Shown piece after piece: positions 33,763 to 44,816 of a stretch of DNA of 64,000 bases. Numbering within the stretch: position 1 is the first letter of the stretch; every line of letters starts with the position of its first letter. The stretch lies in assembly GCF_020164745.1 (NCBI RefSeq), contig NZ_JAIUGV010000001.1, positions 1 to 64,000 of the forward strand, read 5' to 3'. The DNA comes from Mesorhizobium sp. ES1-4 (lineage in GTDB: Bacteria > Pseudomonadota > Alphaproteobacteria > Rhizobiales > Rhizobiaceae). A program made the translations under genes and the position numbers. The notes under the pieces are model-generated. The model was given only the letters and a program-made list of their open reading frames with translations. It was not told the origin of the DNA and searched no databases.

Positions 33763-34518
33763 ATGAGCGAACCGCAAAATCCGTACGAACCCGAAACCGC
33801 TGAGACCATGCCGCCGCCGGCGCGTGAGCCGGTGTTCAATCTGCCACCGATCGTGCTGGCGGTGATCGGCATCTGCGCGGTCGTCTATCTGCTGCAGCAA
33901 TATGTGCTGGACGATGCCCAGCGGATGACGTTGCTCTACGACGGTGCTTTCATTCCGGTCCTCTATACCGGCAAATACGGATTCGACTGGTTTCTTTTCA
34001 CTCGGCCTTTCACCTATGCCTTCATGCATGGCGGCTTTGCCCACATCGCCATCAACATGGTCTGGCTCGCCGCCTTTGGGTCGCCGCTGGCCAATCGTCT
34101 CGGCACAATCCGGTTCGCGTTGTTCTTTGCCGCCACCGGACTGGCTTCGGTGACGCTCTTCTGGGCGATGCATCCGTACGGGGAGGCGCCGCTGGTCGGC
34201 GCATCGGGCGCGATATCGGGCATGATGGGTGCGGCGGCGCGTTTTGGCTTCCACACCGATCGCTCGGCCGGCAAGGCTGCCTTCGCCGGTCCGGTGCTGC
34301 CGGTCGCGGTCGTGCTGCGCTCGCGAGGCGTCGTCATTTTCCTGGCCATGTGGATGATCATCAATCTCGCCACCGGCCTTCTCGGTTTCGCGCCGGGCGT
34401 GGACGGCCAGATCGCCTGGGAGGCTCATATTGGCGGCTTTATCGCGGGTTTCTTCGGCCTGCGCTGGTTCGACAGGGGATGGCGAGCACCTGAATGGGAG
34501 ACGTCCGACCGGACTTGA
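33763..34518 (+). CDS. rhomboid-family intramembrane serine protease
   Basis: 251 residues from the ATG at 33763. Six hydrophobic segments. The catalytic serine is in VGASGAISGMMGAA and the catalytic histidine in WEAHIGGFIAGFFGL. RPFTYAFMHGGFAHIAINMV is the conserved loop and first core helix. Sits in the inner membrane and cuts transmembrane segments; substrate unknown. Confidence 0.93.
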   Translation: MSEPQNPYEPETAETMPPPAREPVFNLPPIVLAVIGICAVVYLLQQYVLDDAQRMTLLYDGAFIPVLYTGKYGFDWFLFTRPFTYAFMHGGFAHIAINMVWLAAFGSPLANRLGTIRFALFFAATGLASVTLFWAMHPYGEAPLVGASGAISGMMGAAARFGFHTDRSAGKAAFAGPVLPVAVVLRSRGVVIFLAMWMIINLATGLLGFAPGVDGQIAWEAHIGGFIAGFFGLRWFDRGWRAPEWETSDRT

Positions 34519-34605
34519 AATGCAACCGATCACGGCGCACCATGTTCACTCTTATGTGAAAGCCGGTCAGGGCAGGAACCGGTTGGCAAAGTAGAGGAGG
34601 ACGCC

Positions 34606-35037
34606 ATGACGGTTAAGGCCATTCTCGAGCAAAAAGGCCATGACGTGTTGACGCTCGGGCCGAACGAAAAACTGAGCGAAGCCATCCGTATCCTCGCCGA
34701 GCACAGGATCGGCGCGCTGGTCATCACCAATGGTGATCGCAAGATCGTCGGTATCCTGTCGGAGCGCGACATCGTGCGCGTTGTCGCCAGGGAAGGCGGC
34801 GCCGCGCTCGATATCCCCGTGCGTTCGGCCATGACGCCGAAGGTGAAGATCTGCAATGAGAACCACACCGTCAACGAGGTGATGGAGATCATGACCAGGG
34901 GTCGTTTCCGCCATCTGCCGGTGGAAAAGGACGGCCTGCTGGATGGCATCGTGTCCATCGGCGACGTGGTCAAGCGCCGCATCGAGGACGTCGAGCGCGA
35001 GGCAGAGGAGATCCGAGCCTACATCGCCACCGCCTGA
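34606..35037 (+). CDS. protein with two CBS domains
   Basis: 143 residues. A CBS pair: EKLSEAIRILAEHRIGALVI with VGILSERDIVR, then HTVNEVMEIMTRGRFRHLPV with DGIVSIGDVVKRRI. Such stand-alone pairs bind adenine nucleotides and act as energy sensors. Ends in a short acidic helix. A large palindrome follows its stop. Confidence 0.93.
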   Translation: MTVKAILEQKGHDVLTLGPNEKLSEAIRILAEHRIGALVITNGDRKIVGILSERDIVRVVAREGGAALDIPVRSAMTPKVKICNENHTVNEVMEIMTRGRFRHLPVEKDGLLDGIVSIGDVVKRRIEDVEREAEEIRAYIATA

Positions 35038-35042
35038 GTGGT

Positions 35043-35072
35043 GCCTGGAACCGCCGGCCGGCGGTTCCAGGC
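35043..35072. terminator. 30-base perfect palindrome after the CBS gene
   Basis: GCCTGGAACCGCCGG and its reverse complement without a spacer, starting six bases after the stop. It would fold into a 13-bp stem with a GGCC loop. No T-run. Confidence 0.55.
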
Positions 35073-35207
35073 TGCCTGTTGTCGGTCGATGGCTTTGCGC
35101 TTGTCTCTTTTGGCGGTTTGCACTAGCCAATGACTTTCACGCCGGACGCGAAAGTCACGTCCCGAGCGTGAAACTCTCGTAAGAGTCACCGTAATTCGCA
35201 GGCCACC

Positions 35208-36707
35208 ATGAGCATCATCGATACCCGCACGCCCGACGCCAAACGCCTGATATCAGGCGCCACCGGCGACTGGGAGATCATCATCGGGCTTGAAGTGCAT
35301 GCGCAAGTGATATCGGAGGCAAAACTCTTCTCCGGCGCCTCAACTGCATTCGGGGCAGCGCCCAATGCCAATGTCAGCCTTGTCGATGCGGCAATGCCCG
35401 GCATGCTTCCGGTCATCAACGAGGAATGCGTCAAGCAGGCGATCCGCACCGGTCTCGGGTTGAAGGCGGCGATCAACCACAAGTCGGTCTTCGACCGGAA
35501 AAACTATTTCTATCCGGACCTGCCGCAGGGCTACCAGATCTCGCAGTTCAAACAGCCGATCGTCGGTGAGGGTACGGTCATCGTTTCGGTCGGTCCCGAT
35601 CGCCAGGGCGAGTTCGAGGACATCGAGGTCGGCATCGAGCGCCTGCATTTGGAGCAGGATGCCGGCAAGTCGATCCATGACCAGCACCCGACCATGTCCT
35701 ATGTCGACCTCAACCGCTCCGGCGTGGCGCTGATGGAGATCGTGTCGAAACCCGATCTGCGCTCCGGCGATGAGGCCAAGGCCTATGTGACCAAGCTGCG
35801 TACCATCGTGCGCTATCTCGGCACCTGCGACGGCAACATGGATGAAGGCTCGCTGCGCGCCGATGTCAATGTCTCGGTACGCCGGCCAGGTGGCGAATTC
35901 GGCACCCGCTGCGAAATCAAGAACATGAATTCGATCCGCTTCATCGGTCAGGCCATCGACTACGAGGCGCGCCGGCAGATCGCCATCATCGAGGATGGCG
36001 GCAAGATCGACCAGGAAACGCGGCTGTTCGATGCCGTCAAGGGCGAGACGCGCTCGATGCGTTCGAAGGAAGAGGCGCACGACTATCGCTATTTCCCCGA
36101 TCCCGATCTTCTGCCGCTGGAATTCGACCAGGCCTATGTCGATGCGCTGGCCAGGGAATTGCCCGAACTTCCTGACGACAAGAAGATGCGGCTGATCTCC
36201 TCGCTCGGCCTCTCGACCTACGACGCGGCGATCCTGGTGTCGGAAAAGCCGATCGCCGATTATTTCGAGAAGGTGGCGGCCGGGCGCGACGGCAAGCTCG
36301 CCGCCAACTGGGTCATCAACGACCTGCTGGGCGCTCTCAACAAGGCCGGCAAGGACATTGAATCGGCTCCGGTTTCGCCCGACCAGCTCGGTGCGGTCAT
36401 CGACCTGATCAAGGAAGGCACCATCTCCGGCAAGATCGCCAAGGACCTGTTCGAGATCGTCTGGAACGAGGGCGGCGACCCACGCCAGCTGGTCGAGAGC
36501 CGTGGCATGAAGCAGGTAACCGACACTGGAGCCATCGAGAAGGCGGTCGACGAGGTGATCGCGGCCAATCCCGACAAGGTCGAGCAGGCACGCGCCAAGC
36601 CGACCATGGCCGGCTGGTTCGTCGGTCAGGTGATGAAAGCGACCGGCGGCAAGGCCAATCCGCAGGCCGTCAACGATCTCGTCAAGGCCAAGCTCGGTAT
36701 CGAGTAG
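35208..36707 (+). CDS. gatB: Asp-tRNA(Asn)/Glu-tRNA(Gln) amidotransferase subunit B
   Basis: 499 residues, normal length. Part of GatCAB, which amidates misacylated tRNAs. [20 protein letters not shown] near residue 24, [27 protein letters not shown] and [14 protein letters not shown] mark the kinase/glycosylase-like part; the C-terminus ([20 protein letters not shown]) is the YqeY-like tail domain that contacts tRNA. A GNAT gene follows after four bases. Confidence 0.96.
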   Translation: MSIIDTRTPDAKRLISGATGDWEIIIGLEVHAQVISEAKLFSGASTAFGAAPNANVSLVDAAMPGMLPVINEECVKQAIRTGLGLKAAINHKSVFDRKNYFYPDLPQGYQISQFKQPIVGEGTVIVSVGPDRQGEFEDIEVGIERLHLEQDAGKSIHDQHPTMSYVDLNRSGVALMEIVSKPDLRSGDEAKAYVTKLRTIVRYLGTCDGNMDEGSLRADVNVSVRRPGGEFGTRCEIKNMNSIRFIGQAIDYEARRQIAIIEDGGKIDQETRLFDAVKGETRSMRSKEEAHDYRYFPDPDLLPLEFDQAYVDALARELPELPDDKKMRLISSLGLSTYDAAILVSEKPIADYFEKVAAGRDGKLAANWVINDLLGALNKAGKDIESAPVSPDQLGAVIDLIKEGTISGKIAKDLFEIVWNEGGDPRQLVESRGMKQVTDTGAIEKAVDEVIAANPDKVEQARAKPTMAGWFVGQVMKATGGKANPQAVNDLVKAKLGIE

Positions 36708-36711
36708 CGTC

Positions 36712-37206
36712 ATGTTCGTCCGCACCGCCGGGGATCGCGATCTCGCAGCCGTCCAGGCATTGCTGGTCGAAACCTGGCATGACACCTATGATGCGATCTA
36801 CGGTGACGGGCGGGTCACCGAAATTGCCAATGAATGGCATTCCGTTGCTTCATTGAAGGCCAGGCTGATCAAGCCGAACAGCGAGTTCCTCGTTGCCGAT
36901 GACGGCAAGCGCATCGGCGGCATGGCGTTTGCCGAAACCCTCGATAGCGGCGGCGTGGTCATGCTCAGGCAGCTCTATGTGCTTCCGGCGCTGCAGGGCC
37001 GAGGCATTGGCGGCATGCTCCTGGACGAAATCATCGAGAGTTTTCCCGAAGCCCACTGCATTCGACTTGAAGTGGAAGAGAGGAACACGCGCGCCGTTGC
37101 CTTCTATCAGGCCAATGGCTTCGTCCAGGCCGGTCGCACCGAAAATTGCGGCTCCGCCGGCTCGGCCATCCCGGCGCTGATCTATGAACGGGCACTTTCT
37201 GCCTGA
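36712..37206 (+). CDS. GNAT-family N-acetyltransferase
   Basis: 164 residues. The acetyl-CoA site is LYVLPALQGRGIGGMLLDE near 95, and the final strand is VEERNTRAVAFYQANGFVQ. It begins four bases after gatB, so it is co-transcribed. Substrate unknown. Confidence 0.9.
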   Translation: MFVRTAGDRDLAAVQALLVETWHDTYDAIYGDGRVTEIANEWHSVASLKARLIKPNSEFLVADDGKRIGGMAFAETLDSGGVVMLRQLYVLPALQGRGIGGMLLDEIIESFPEAHCIRLEVEERNTRAVAFYQANGFVQAGRTENCGSAGSAIPALIYERALSA

Positions 37207-37356
37207 GCATCATGGCAGGGTGATCACCTTCGCGCGAGCGCGCGGCAAGGGGTCTGTTTTCGTTTGACGGCCCTGATGTCGGGCACCAAAGCTGCTTGAG
37301 CCAACCCGCGCGAAGCCGGAATAAACCGACATGCGCAGGACGGCTTGGGGGAAATC

Positions 37357-38055
37357 ATGCCAAGTCTGCCGGAACTGATGCCGACGCAGGTGTCGGACGA
37401 AACCTTTGGTGGCGTCACCTATCACATAGCGGGCGAACTGGTGCCTGTGCTTTCCGTCGACGTGACGCGGATGCCTGTCTATTTCGAGCACCACATCCTG
37501 TTGTGGAAGAATTCCACCATCACCATCGGCCTGAAATCGCTCAAAGGGGCGCTGAAGCGCATGATGGCCGGCATGCAGATCTTCGTCACCGAGGCGTCGG
37601 GAGCGGGCATCGTCGCCTTCAGCCGCGACGGGCCGGGTCATATCGTGCCGATTCACCTGCGGCGAGGTGAGGAGATCCAGGTGCGCGAGCACCAGTTTCT
37701 CGCCGCCACCGGCAATGTCGACTACACGTTCGAGCGAGTACGCGGCCTTGCGACGATGCTGTTCGGCCAGAGCGGCTTCTTCATCGATCGGTTCCGCGGC
37801 GATGCCGGCGACGGCATCGTCTGGCTCCACGGCTACGGCAATGTTTTTGAAAAGACGCTCACTCCGGGCGAAACCATAGACATCGAACCCGGCGGCTGGC
37901 TGTTCAAGGATGCCTCGGTCAGGATGGAAACCAAGATAGACCGGCTGTCGAGCGGCTTCTTCGGTGCGAACATGAATTTCATCGTCAACCGCTTCACCGG
38001 CCCGGGCAGGGTCGGCATCCAGTCGATGTACCTGCATATGCCGACCGAGGAGTAG
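37357..38055 (+). CDS. AIM24 / TIGR00266-type protein
   Basis: 232 residues from the ATG at 37357, preceded by GGGGGAA; a TTG four codons upstream is less likely. FEHHILLWKNSTITIGLKSL, MMAGMQIFVTEASGAGIVAF and VWLHGYGNVFEKTLTPGET follow the TRAP-like beta fold of the AIM24 family. Role unknown. Single gene. Confidence 0.87.
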   Translation: MPSLPELMPTQVSDETFGGVTYHIAGELVPVLSVDVTRMPVYFEHHILLWKNSTITIGLKSLKGALKRMMAGMQIFVTEASGAGIVAFSRDGPGHIVPIHLRRGEEIQVREHQFLAATGNVDYTFERVRGLATMLFGQSGFFIDRFRGDAGDGIVWLHGYGNVFEKTLTPGETIDIEPGGWLFKDASVRMETKIDRLSSGFFGANMNFIVNRFTGPGRVGIQSMYLHMPTEE

Positions 38056-38213
38056 GTCGGGGAGCTACAAGCGGGACGGGTGAGGGTGGCGTGTAACCTG
38101 ATGATGCCGCAGTGAATTATTACGTCGGGCGCAAGACTATGCCTGGACGGCGCTTGCCTTTCGACGCCAGCACCGGCGAGCCGGCACAGCGCGACGGGGA
38201 GTGCGAACGCCGA

Positions 38214-39059
38214 TCAGGGAATTTCCACATTGTCGATCAGCCTGGTCTTTCCCAGCCAGGCGGCGGCGAGAACGCGACCCGCTCGGGCGTGCCGCCATGG
38301 CTTGAGTGTCAGGCTTTCGCGGGCCTCGACATAATCCACTTTCTGGAAGCCGGCCGCGATCAGGGCGCGGCTTGCTTGGGCGACCGTTTCCTCTTGACCT
38401 GCGCCGGCCGCCAGGGCCGTTGCCGCCTTGCGCAGGATAAGGTTGAACTGGCGGGCGATCTGGAGTTCGGCTTCATCGAGATAGGCGTTGCGTGACGACA
38501 TGGCGAGGCCATCCGCGTCGCGTATGGTCGGGCCGCCGATGATTTCGACGGGCATATCGACGTCACGGCAAAGCTGCCTGACGACGCAAAGCTGCTGATA
38601 GTCCTTTTCGCCAAAGATGGCTATGTCGGGCGCGGCTTGCAGGAGAAGCTTGGCCACCACAGTGGCGACGCCGTCGAAAAAGGTGGGGCGAAAGTCCGAT
38701 TCGAGCCCGGCTGACGGTCCGCCGACTGAGATTTTCGTGGCAAAGCCGGCCGGATACATCTCGCTGGCATCGGGCGTGAAGGCGAGATCGGCCTTGGCCG
38801 TCGCCAGCATATCGAGGTCGCGGATGAGTTGGCGCGGGTACTTGTCGAGATCCTCGCTCGGCGCGAATTGTGTCGGATTGACGAAGATCGACACCACGCA
38901 TCGATCGGCTCTTTCGAGCGCGATCTTGACCAGCGAAAGATGTCCGTCATGCAATGCGCCCATGGTCGGCACCAGGGCGACGCGCAGCCCATCGCGCCGC
39001 CAGTCGCGGATGCGCGCGCGAAGCGCGGCAACGTTGTTGACCACGTCGGGCCGGTTCAT
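38214..39059 (-). CDS. panC: pantothenate synthetase
   Basis: 281 residues. It joins pantoate and beta-alanine with ATP. The HIGH-like motif is in [14 protein letters not shown] near 33, [18 protein letters not shown] binds pantoate, and [10 protein letters not shown] is the KMSKS-like loop. The start overlaps the panB stop by four bases, so panB-panC is one operon. Confidence 0.96.
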   Translation of the reverse strand: MNRPDVVNNVAALRARIRDWRRDGLRVALVPTMGALHDGHLSLVKIALERADRCVVSIFVNPTQFAPSEDLDKYPRQLIRDLDMLATAKADLAFTPDASEMYPAGFATKISVGGPSAGLESDFRPTFFDGVATVVAKLLLQAAPDIAIFGEKDYQQLCVVRQLCRDVDMPVEIIGGPTIRDADGLAMSSRNAYLDEAELQIARQFNLILRKAATALAAGAGQEETVAQASRALIAAGFQKVDYVEARESLTLKPWRHARAGRVLAAAWLGKTRLIDNVEIP

Positions 39060-39901
39060 GCTTCTTCATCCCCGCCATTTGTTTTTGAGAAGACGTGGGC
39101 ACGGCCGGGGAATTCGCGGTTCCGAACCTCCGATGCGTAGCGCTCGGCGGCATGCGCGATCACGCTGCGCAGATCGGCGTATTGCTTGACGAATTTCGGC
39201 ACGCGGTCGACGGTCAGCCCAACCATGTCGTCGATGACCAGAATCTGACCGTCGCAATCGCTGCTGGCACCGATACCGATCGTCGGGATGGCGAGGCGGC
39301 GGGTGATATCGGCGGCAACCGGCTCGATCGTACCTTCGATGACCACCGAGAACGCGCCGGCCTTCTCGACCGCGAGCGCGTCGGCGATCAGCGCCGCCAC
39401 ATTCTCGTCCGTGCGGCCCTTGATCTTGTAGCCACCATCCTTTTCCACCGATTGCGGCTGCAGGCCTATATGGCCCATGACCGGGATATCGGCGGCCACG
39501 ATCGCCGCGATCTGAGCCGCCATGTCGACGCCTCCCTCGAGTTTCACCGCCTGGCAGCCGGTCTCGCCGACGATGCGCCGCGCCGAGGCCACGGCCTGCT
39601 CGGCCGAGTCTTCATAGGTGCCGGCTGGCATGTCGACGACGACGCAGGCTTTGGCCGAGCCCCGCATCACGGCTTGGCCGTGCGCGATCATCATGTCCAG
39701 CGAAGCCCCCAGCGTCGTCTCATGGCCATGCAGGACCATGGCGACGCTGTCCCCGACCAGCAGCAGGTCGACATGGGGATCGAGCAGACGGGCGATCGGG
39801 TAAGTGTAGGCCGTGAGGCAGACGATCGGAAGAGCGCCCTTCCGGCGGAGAATGGTATCGGCACCGAGGCGGATGCCGGTGGTCGGCAATTTCGTGGCCA
39901 A
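39056..39901 (-). CDS. panB: 3-methyl-2-oxobutanoate hydroxymethyltransferase
   Basis: 281 residues. It makes ketopantoate from 2-oxoisovalerate and methylene-THF. Metal and substrate residues: [39 protein letters not shown] and [17 protein letters not shown]. First gene of the panB-panC operon. Confidence 0.96.
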   Translation of the reverse strand: MATKLPTTGIRLGADTILRRKGALPIVCLTAYTYPIARLLDPHVDLLLVGDSVAMVLHGHETTLGASLDMMIAHGQAVMRGSAKACVVVDMPAGTYEDSAEQAVASARRIVGETGCQAVKLEGGVDMAAQIAAIVAADIPVMGHIGLQPQSVEKDGGYKIKGRTDENVAALIADALAVEKAGAFSVVIEGTIEPVAADITRRLAIPTIGIGASSDCDGQILVIDDMVGLTVDRVPKFVKQYADLRSVIAHAAERYASEVRNREFPGRAHVFSKTNGGDEEA

Positions 39902-40125
39902 TCGTCACCTCCTCGGCCAAAGGCTGGCCTGATATCCATATGGTCACGGGCAGAGCTTTAGAAAGACTGCAACCACTTGGCAACCGTGCCATCCGCGTCG
40001 ACGGCATCACGGCTTTTGTCAGGTGCCGCGCGCCATTTGCGCACTCCACGTGGCAAAACCCTTGCCTTCCCGAAGGCCTGACGCCATAAGCAGGAAACAG
40101 GCGCCGCCAGCGCGAGGGTTCTGAG

Positions 40126-40524
40126 ATGAAGACTTTCCTGACGCAGTTTTTCACCTGGTGGAACAGCCAGACGCTGGGAACGCGTCTGCACACCTGGCGG
40201 TACGGCAAGAGGGTCGGCCAGGACGAGACAGGCAATGTCTACTACGAAGGCGGCATCGATTCGGAAGGCCGTACGCGCCGCTGGGTCATCTATCGCAACT
40301 ATGCGGAAGCTTCGGCTATTCCGCCGGGTTGGCACGGCTGGATTCATCACCGTGTCGACGTCGCTCCCCCCAGCGATGACTACCGTCCGCGCGACTGGCA
40401 GAAGCCGCACCTGCCCAATCTGACAGGCACGCCCTCGGCCTATCGTCCGAAAGGCTCGGTGCTGACCAACCAACATCGCCCGCAGGTCACGGGCGACTAC
40501 GATGCCTGGACGCCTGGCTCGTAA
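40126..40524 (+). CDS. NDUFA12-like NADH:ubiquinone oxidoreductase accessory subunit
   Basis: 132 residues. WWNSQTLGTRLHTWRYGKRV, GNVYYEGGIDSEGRTRRWV and PPGWHGWIHHRVD are the hallmarks of the NDUFA12 (B17.2) family, a supernumerary complex I subunit that alphaproteobacteria share with mitochondria. The nuo operon is not in this window. The DUF2155 gene downstream is a common neighbour. Confidence 0.93.
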   Translation: MKTFLTQFFTWWNSQTLGTRLHTWRYGKRVGQDETGNVYYEGGIDSEGRTRRWVIYRNYAEASAIPPGWHGWIHHRVDVAPPSDDYRPRDWQKPHLPNLTGTPSAYRPKGSVLTNQHRPQVTGDYDAWTPGS

Positions 40525-40680
40525 CGGCCCGAGTTCCTGACGGGCCGAGGTTTCCGAGGGCAAGTTGTGGGCCGGTCCTTTATCGCCACAATTGGTGTTT
40601 AGCTGCTTGCTGATCAAAAAACGGCGACTAGCCTTGGCGATCGACGGAATCACCTGGGCGCGAACCACCGGTACCCCTGC

Positions 40681-41283
40681 ATGAGCTTTTTCAACCTGAT
40701 ATCGACGGGCGGTCTGACGCTAGCCGCCAGCCTCGCCGTCAGCGCCGCGACCTTCGCGGCTTCGCCCGCACCCGCCGCCCCGCCGGTTGCGCCGGCGGCC
40801 GCGGGATCGGATCGCATCAGCAACCCGGTCGCCGAGTTCGCCGGCATCGACAAGATTACCGGCCGCATCATCACTTTCGATGTCTATATCGACGAGACGG
40901 TGCAGTTTGGCGCCCTGCAGGTGACGCCACGCGTCTGCTATTCCCGGCCGCAGAACGAACAGCCGAAGACCGATTCCTTCGTCGAGGTCGATGAGATCAC
41001 GCTCGACCGCAAGATCCGCCGCATCTTCACCGGTTGGATGTTCGCCGAAAGTCCTGGTCTCAATGCCGTCGAGCACGCGGTCTATGACGTCTGGCTGAAG
41101 GACTGCAAGCAGAAGTCGGATGTGCCGGCGCCCGATGCCACCAAGGCCGATACGACCGACGCCGATACTTCGAAGCCTGCCGCGGCCAAGGCCAAGCCCG
41201 CTTCGGCCAAGCCGAAGCCCGCGGCCACTCCGGACGTGGAACAGTCCGACCCCGCGGAACCGGATACGACCACGACCAACTGA
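40681..41283 (+). CDS. DUF2155 protein, exported
   Basis: 200 residues. Signal-like start (GGLTLAASLAVSAATFAASP), a Pro/Ala linker, then the DUF2155 core: AEFAGIDKITGRIITFDVYI, FGALQVTPRVCYSRP, IFTGWMFAESPGLNAVEH and VYDVWLKDC. The tail from about 150 is low-complexity Ala/Lys/Pro. Periplasmic, function unknown, often next to the NDUFA12-like gene as here. Confidence 0.9.
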   Translation: MSFFNLISTGGLTLAASLAVSAATFAASPAPAAPPVAPAAAGSDRISNPVAEFAGIDKITGRIITFDVYIDETVQFGALQVTPRVCYSRPQNEQPKTDSFVEVDEITLDRKIRRIFTGWMFAESPGLNAVEHAVYDVWLKDCKQKSDVPAPDATKADTTDADTSKPAAAKAKPASAKPKPAATPDVEQSDPAEPDTTTTN

Positions 41284-41358
41284 TCCTCCGGAACCGTCGC
41301 GGCCACCACACGTTGGACCACGAACGACCGCGCATCGGTGCGCGTGGAGGATATTCCG

Positions 41359-41742
41359 ATGTCAGACAGCAAGCGACTTACGGCCAACAAGGCGGAATTG
41401 CTGGAACTCGAAAAGGGGTTCTGGACGGGCGATGAGGCGTACTATGCGGCCAATGCCGATACCGAGTGCCTGGTGGCGTTTCCGCAGATGGCACAGGCGA
41501 TGGACAACGCCGATCTGGCCAAGACCGCGACCAATCCCAACCGATGGCGCGACCTCGACATCGAGCTCAAGGGAATAATCGAGCCCGGAAGCGACATTGT
41601 CATGCTCACCTATGAGGCGCACGCAACTCGGGAGAATGGCGAACCCTACGCGGCGCTGGTCAGCACCGGCTATGTCCATCGCGTCAACGGCTGGAAGATG
41701 ATGTTCCATGCGCAGACGCCGATCGAGGCCGCCGCCAAGTAG
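41359..41742 (+). CDS. NTF2-like / DUF4440-like protein
   Basis: 127 residues from the ATG at 41359, with GGAGG ten bases upstream. LLELEKGFWTGDEAYYAANA begins the cone-shaped fold and VHRVNGWKMMFHAQTPI ends it. It is a small alpha+beta-barrel protein of unknown ligand. Convergent with aat. Confidence 0.8.
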   Translation: MSDSKRLTANKAELLELEKGFWTGDEAYYAANADTECLVAFPQMAQAMDNADLAKTATNPNRWRDLDIELKGIIEPGSDIVMLTYEAHATRENGEPYAALVSTGYVHRVNGWKMMFHAQTPIEAAAK

Positions 41743-41750
41743 GGTGTTTT

Positions 41751-42368
41751 CTACGGAAAAAAGACCGCTTCACCCTTCAGCGCGTCGGCCAGCATCTTTT
41801 CATACTTGCCACGCGGCACGTCGACCGCGCCGAAACGCTTGAGGTGCTCGGTGGTGAACTGCGTATCGAGGAGGGCGAAGCCACGTGCCCTCAGGCGCTC
41901 GACAAGGTGCACGAGGCAGATCTTCGACGCGTCCGTCTCTTTGGAAAACATGCTTTCCCCGAAAAATACTCTCCCGAGCGAGACCCCATAGAGGCCGCCG
42001 ACCAGACGCCCCTCGCGCCAAGCCTCGACCGAATGGCAGTGTCCCATCCGGTGCAGTTGCACATAGGCCTCGCGGATAGGCGCGTTGATCCAGGTCGAGC
42101 GGCGCTCTTCGCGCCTTTCGGCGCAGCCGTCGATCGTCGCCTCGAAATCGAAATCGAAACGGATGTCGAACAGGTTTCGGCGGATCGTCTTCTTCAGGCT
42201 TTTGGGCGTGTGAAAGCCGTCGAGCGGAATGATGCCGCGCGTCTCCGGCCGCACCCAGAAGACCTCCGGGTCACCAGCACTTTCGGCCATCGGGAAGACG
42301 CCCGAGGCATATGCCTTGAGCAGAAGATCGGTGGGAATGCGATAGCCTGGCGCGTAGGGACGGGTCAT
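41751..42368 (-). CDS. aat: leucyl/phenylalanyl-tRNA--protein transferase
   Basis: 205 residues from the ATG at 42368; upstream open frame is a shadow of accC. Adds Leu or Phe to N-terminal Arg or Lys of proteins, making them substrates of ClpS/Clp[53 protein letters not shown] and [16 protein letters not shown] are family signatures. Last gene of the aroQ-accB-accC-aat row. Confidence 0.95.
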   Translation of the reverse strand: MTRPYAPGYRIPTDLLLKAYASGVFPMAESAGDPEVFWVRPETRGIIPLDGFHTPKSLKKTIRRNLFDIRFDFDFEATIDGCAERREERRSTWINAPIREAYVQLHRMGHCHSVEAWREGRLVGGLYGVSLGRVFFGESMFSKETDASKICLVHLVERLRARGFALLDTQFTTEHLKRFGAVDVPRGKYEKMLADALKGEAVFFP

Positions 42369-42394
42369 CGCGTCATTATAGCGCCAAGTTAGTG

Positions 42395-43738
42395 CTATTC
42401 GCCCTTGGCCAGATATTTTTCCAGCCAGTGGATATCGTAGTCGCCATTGGCGATGTCGGCATTGCCGACGAGATCGCGAAACAGCGGCAACGTCGTCTTG
42501 ATCCCGTCGACGACGAATTCGTCGAGCGCCCGGCGCAGCCGCATCATGCACTCGACGCGGTTGCGTCCATGCACGATCAGCTTGCCGATCAGGCTGTCAT
42601 AGTAGGGCGGGATCTTGTAGCCGGAATAGACACCGGAATCGACGCGGATGCCGAGGCCGCCGGGCGTGTGGAAATGGGTGATCGTGCCGGGCGAGGGGGT
42701 GAAGGTGCGCGGATCCTCGGCATTGATGCGGCATTCGATGGCATGGCCAGTGAACTTGATGTCTTCCTGCCTGACCGAAAGACCGCCGCCGGAAGCGACG
42801 CGGATCTGCTCGTGAACCAGGTCGATGCCGGTGATCGCTTCCGTCACCGGATGCTCGACCTGGAGGCGAGTGTTCATCTCGATGAAATAGAACTCGCCAT
42901 TCTCGTACAGGAACTCGATCGTCCCGGCGCCTGAATAGCCGAGATCGGCAATTGCCTTGGCACAGATGCCGCCGATGCGCGACCGTTCCTCGGCGTTGAG
43001 CGCCGGCGAGTTGGCCTCTTCCCAGACTTTCTGGTGGCGCCGCTGCAGCGAGCAGTCGCGCTCGCCGAAATGCACGCCGCCTCCAAAGCCGTCGCCGAAC
43101 ACCTGCACCTCGATGTGGCGCGGTTTCTCCAGGTATTTCTCGATGTAGACCGCGTCGTCGCCGAAAGCCGCGCCCGCTTCAGAGCGCGCCGTCTGCAGGG
43201 CGATTTCGAGATCGGCCTCGGTATGCGCCACCTTCATGCCGCGTCCGCCGCCGCCGGCAGACGCCTTGATGATGACGGGATAGCCGATCTCGGCGGCGAT
43301 CCGCTTGGCTTCTTTTTCCTCGGTCACCGCCCCGTCGGAACCGGGCACCACCGGAATGCCGAGGCGTTTCGCCGTCCGCTTGGCCTCGATCTTGTCGCCC
43401 ATGATGCGGATATGGTCGCCGGACGGACCGATGAACGTGATGTTGTGCGCAGCAAGGATATCGGCGAACTTGGCGTTCTCCGACAGGAAGCCATAGCCCG
43501 GATGCACGGCGTCGGCGCCCGTGATCTCACAGGCGGCGACGATCTGGTGAATGTTGAGATAGCTGTCGCGCGACGGCGGTGGTCCGATGCAGACGCTTTC
43601 GTCGGCAAGCCGCACATGCATGGCGTCGGCGTCGGCGGTCGAATGCACCACCACCGTCTGGATGCCGAGTTCCTTGCAGGCACGCAGCACCCGAAGCGCG
43701 ATTTCGCCGCGATTGGCGATGAGGATCTTCTGGAACAT
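42395..43738 (-). CDS. accC: acetyl-CoA carboxylase, biotin carboxylase subunit
   Basis: 447 residues. It carboxylates biotin on AccB with ATP and bicarbonate. [20 protein letters not shown], the ATP-grasp segment [16 protein letters not shown] near 158, and [18 protein letters not shown] near 289 are clear. Ten bases after accB, 26 before aat. Confidence 0.97.
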   Translation of the reverse strand: MFQKILIANRGEIALRVLRACKELGIQTVVVHSTADADAMHVRLADESVCIGPPPSRDSYLNIHQIVAACEITGADAVHPGYGFLSENAKFADILAAHNITFIGPSGDHIRIMGDKIEAKRTAKRLGIPVVPGSDGAVTEEKEAKRIAAEIGYPVIIKASAGGGGRGMKVAHTEADLEIALQTARSEAGAAFGDDAVYIEKYLEKPRHIEVQVFGDGFGGGVHFGERDCSLQRRHQKVWEEANSPALNAEERSRIGGICAKAIADLGYSGAGTIEFLYENGEFYFIEMNTRLQVEHPVTEAITGIDLVHEQIRVASGGGLSVRQEDIKFTGHAIECRINAEDPRTFTPSPGTITHFHTPGGLGIRVDSGVYSGYKIPPYYDSLIGKLIVHGRNRVECMMRLRRALDEFVVDGIKTTLPLFRDLVGNADIANGDYDIHWLEKYLAKGE

Positions 43739-43748
43739 CCGGCCCGCT

Positions 43749-44210
43749 CTATTCGATCACGACGAGCGGCATGCCGTATTCGACCGGCGTCGCGTCCTCG
43801 AACAGGATCGCCGTCACCGTGCCGGCGCGCGGCGAGGGGATCTGGTTCATGGTCTTCATCGCTTCGATGATCAGGAGCGTCTGTCCTTCCTTGACCTTCT
43901 GGCCGACCTCGATGAACGGCTTGGCGTCCGGCGACGGCGCCAGGTAAGCGGTGCCGACCATCGGCGAAGGGACGGCGTTCTTGGACACGTCGACCGCCGC
44001 CGGGGCAGCCACGGCTGCGGATTGGGCGGCCGCGGCCGGCGCATAGGCCGGTTGCGGTGCGGCGATGGCATGGACGGTGGGCGCCTGCCGCGAGACCCGC
44101 ACCTTCAGGTCGCCGAGTTCAACCTCGATCTCGGTCAGGTTGGTGTCGTTCAGTATGCCCGCCAGATCGCGGATCAGTTGCTGGTCAACACCGGTCTTCT
44201 TTATCGACAT
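43749..44210 (-). CDS. accB: biotin carboxyl carrier protein of acetyl-CoA carboxylase
   Basis: 153 residues from the ATG at 44210, preceded by AGAAGG. N-terminal helices ([20 protein letters not shown]), an Ala/Pro linker, then the biotinyl domain with the biotin lysine in [16 protein letters not shown]. Upstream neighbour aroQ is 26 bases away, so aroQ-accB-accC-aat is likely one transcript. Confidence 0.96.
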   Translation of the reverse strand: MSIKKTGVDQQLIRDLAGILNDTNLTEIEVELGDLKVRVSRQAPTVHAIAAPQPAYAPAAAAQSAAVAAPAAVDVSKNAVPSPMVGTAYLAPSPDAKPFIEVGQKVKEGQTLLIIEAMKTMNQIPSPRAGTVTAILFEDATPVEYGMPLVVIE

Positions 44211-44236
44211 TTTCGAGCCTTCTGTTTGTTGACCGG

Positions 44237-44671
44237 TCATAGGCGTGCGGCCAGCGCCTGCAGCGCCAGCGTGTAGCCGAGCGGCCCAAAGCCACAGATC
44301 ATGCCGACGGCGACCGGCGCGACCATGGAGACGTGGCGGAACGGTTCCCGCGCGTGAATGTTGGAAAGGTGAACTTCGGCCACCGGCAGCGGCGCGATCG
44401 AGCGGATGGCGTCGTGGATGGCAATAGAGGTATGGCTGTAGGCGCCCGGGTTGATGACGATGCCGGCGGCCTTGTCTCCGGCTTCCTGGATCCAGTCGAC
44501 AAGGTCGCCTTCATGGTTCGACTGGCGGAAGTCGATCTCGAGCCCAAGCGATTTGCCTGCCTGCTTGCAGTCGTCGGCGATGGCGGCGAGCGTTATGCCG
44601 CCATAGATGCCCGGCTCGCGCTTGCCGAGCGCGTTGAGATTGGGACCGTTCAGGACGAAAACCGTTTTCAA
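44237..44671 (-). CDS. aroQ: 3-dehydroquinate dehydratase, type II
   Basis: 144 residues from a TTG at 44671 ([13 protein letters not shown]), with AAAAGG upstream. Third step of the shikimate pathway. [13 protein letters not shown] holds the flexible loop with the catalytic arginine and tyrosine; [10 protein letters not shown] and [15 protein letters not shown] hold the substrate. The typical alphaproteobacterial order aroQ-accB-accC supports the call. Confidence 0.95.
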   Translation of the reverse strand: MKTVFVLNGPNLNALGKREPGIYGGITLAAIADDCKQAGKSLGLEIDFRQSNHEGDLVDWIQEAGDKAAGIVINPGAYSHTSIAIHDAIRSIAPLPVAEVHLSNIHAREPFRHVSMVAPVAVGMICGFGPLGYTLALQALAARL

Positions 44672-44816
44672 AAAAGCCGACCTTTTCCGGCGCCGGCATC
44701 ACGCCGGCGCGCTGGGCCTCTATACCGGGCATAGTCGCCTGCGGAAAGAGCGCAAGTGCGTTCTTTCACTGTCCACAACAGGCCGAAATGCGCCGGTGAA
44801 GAAAACCGCTCTCCGG

